Shown: positions 63,170 to 64,000 of the stretch, piece by piece
Layout: the number at the start of each line of letters is the position of its first letter
Numbering within the stretch: position 1 is the first letter of the stretch
Program-made: the position numbers and the translations under genes
Assembly (NCBI GenBank): GCA_019722365.1
Contig: JADFUC010001579.1
Span: 124,001 to 188,000, forward strand
Length of the DNA: 64,000 bases
From: Lithospermum erythrorhizon
Taxonomy: Eukaryota > Streptophyta > Magnoliopsida > Boraginales > Boraginaceae
Direction: 5' to 3'
The notes under the pieces: generated by a model
Database searches by the model: none
The model's input: only the letters and a program-made list of their open reading frames with translations
What the model was told of the DNA's origin: nothing

Positions 63170-63589
63170 TTACAAGGCTGCCATTGTGTCCGTGGGGGGA
63201 GCCAGGGCTGGAGCATCTCGTGCTGCGGCATCATGGCGGCTGTGCTGCCCTATCCCCAGCCCGTTTCCTCCCCGAACCGGGGGAGTGTGGGTATAGGTCT
63301 CCTCCCGGACGGATGATACCTCCACGGGATTTTGTCCCCTTAGCTGGGGGAGTAGCTCCCAGAGTTGCTGCATTACACTGCTTATGATGGTCCCTGTCAT
63401 CCCCTGCAATATACCGGCCATCTGTGGTGGGTGTGAATTTCCCACCTCAGGCACGGTGCGTCCAGACCGTAAGTTGACTAGTCCTGGGATGTTAATTGGG
63501 GCATCCTCCGGTTGCCGATCTTGAAGATCATTCAGGTTGAGTCTATCGGTCCCCTGAGTGTGGTCGTCGTTACTCCCATTTGTTTCCAT
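63170..63589 (-). pseudogene. Start of gypsy gag, truncated
   Basis: The frame starts METNGSNDDHTQG about 64 nt inside the right LTR and is open for 139 codons. It is rich in Gly, Pro and Ser, with MAGILQGMTGTIISSVMQQL in the middle, as in the poorly conserved N-terminus of gypsy gag. It runs to just before the RNase H/integrase fragment, so the rest of gag, the protease and the reverse transcriptase are deleted. Confidence 0.6.
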
Positions 63590-63652
63590 GATAATGTTTG
63601 AAATGAGTGGGTGGTGACTTTCTTAATGCAAGTCTCCCACTGAGGTTGCCAA

Positions 63653-64000
63653 TGATGATCTGGTCCGGTTTCGGTGTTGGGCCGGATCCCAAATTCTTCA
63701 AGCCGAGCTTTGATATGCCTTGGTCCAAATGAAAGTTCCTACAAAACAAAGACCGGTTGCACGGCCGAAAACAGTCTTACAATCAAGTCAGTAAAGGAGC
63801 GAAAGATTTTTGTTTCTGAAAAGAGAGTGTTTGGGTATCAAAATGGACTTACTTGATTTGACATCAAAGTTTACCTTTTATAGTTTTGTTTGGACCGTTA
63901 CTTTGGTCGAGCCTTAATGGCTCCTTCATTATTGATTAATTATTTTATTTTTCATTAGGGGTCATGTAATTATGGTCTTAATTACCCCCATAATAGAGCC
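63653..64000 (-). repeat. 5' LTR of the deleted gypsy element (truncated by window)
   Basis: It matches 61442 onward. On the minus strand it ends CCAGATCATCA, followed at once by TTGGCAACCTCAGTGGG, where the primer binding site should be. Confidence 0.85.

Larger units (their letters stand above)
61442..64000 (-). mobile_element. Internally deleted Ty3/gypsy element, minus strand, cut by window end
   Basis: Direct repeats that start TGATGATCTAATCC (61442) and TGATGATCTGGTCC (63653) are its LTRs. The right one runs past the window. Reading the minus strand from the right: LTR, gag start (63589-63170), then directly the RNase H/integrase junction (63163-62765), integrase zinc finger and core start (to about 62560), an accessory ORF in the opposite direction, and the second LTR. 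Protease and reverse transcriptase are missing, so it needs help from another element to move. Confidence 0.85.

Noticed and set aside
1..64000. tRNA or rRNA genes
   Set aside because: I looked for tRNA box A and B pairs and rRNA core words and saw none convincing. A tRNAscan run would settle it.

Overview
The window looks like nuclear DNA of a flowering plant, most likely a eudicot. It is AT-rich, has GT-AG introns, carries two group III WRKY transcription factor genes with the usual plant intron positions, and is otherwise dominated by decayed plant transposons: Ty3/gypsy, Ty1/copia, an L1-type LINE, a mariner relative, a Stowaway-like MITE and TRIM-like small LTR elements. I could not name the species. 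Only three host genes can be supported firmly.

Layout. 1-2.1 kb: retroelement-like debris. 2116-6534 (+): a three-exon WRKY55-like gene. 6.5-17.4 kb: AT-rich DNA with a TA microsatellite, a LINE RNase H remnant, a MITE, a cluster of six short inverted repeats and LTR-like pieces. 17.4-27.8 kb: a Ty3/gypsy element on the minus strand with a second gag start beyond a shared LTR, an antisense accessory ORF and a nested LTR-like insert. 28.0-29.1 kb: an unidentified coding-like fragment. 29301-30531 (-): a two-exon nuclear gene for accD, the carboxyltransferase beta subunit of plastid acetyl-CoA carboxylase. 31.7-40.4 kb: an L1-type LINE (-) that appears split by about 4.6 kb of LTR-type DNA. 40.9-42.6 kb: a mariner transposase tail and a TRIM-like element with three LTR copies. 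42.7-51.2 kb: decayed, nearly gene-free DNA. 51219-53202 (-): a WRKY70/54-like gene. 54.27-58.8 kb: a degenerate but recognisable Ty1/copia element. 61.44-64.0 kb: an internally deleted Ty3/gypsy element whose antisense accessory ORF is fused to reversed integrase sequence.

The main result is accD. This gene is normally in the chloroplast genome. Here the conserved zinc-ribbon and carboxyltransferase domains are encoded in nuclear-type surroundings. A 50-residue, Ser/Thr/Lys/Arg-rich, transit-peptide-like exon lies upstream, and a 187-nt intron joins it in frame. The open frame around exon 2 starts at a misleading ATG inside that intron, so a naive annotation would miss the targeting exon. 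This looks like a completed functional gene transfer from plastid to nucleus. Such transfers are known for accD in a few unrelated plant lineages.

The two WRKY genes are convergent and flank accD and about 44.7 kb of transposon-rich DNA. In Arabidopsis WRKY54 and WRKY55 are neighbours, so this may be the same ancestral pair, stretched by transposons and by the arrival of accD.
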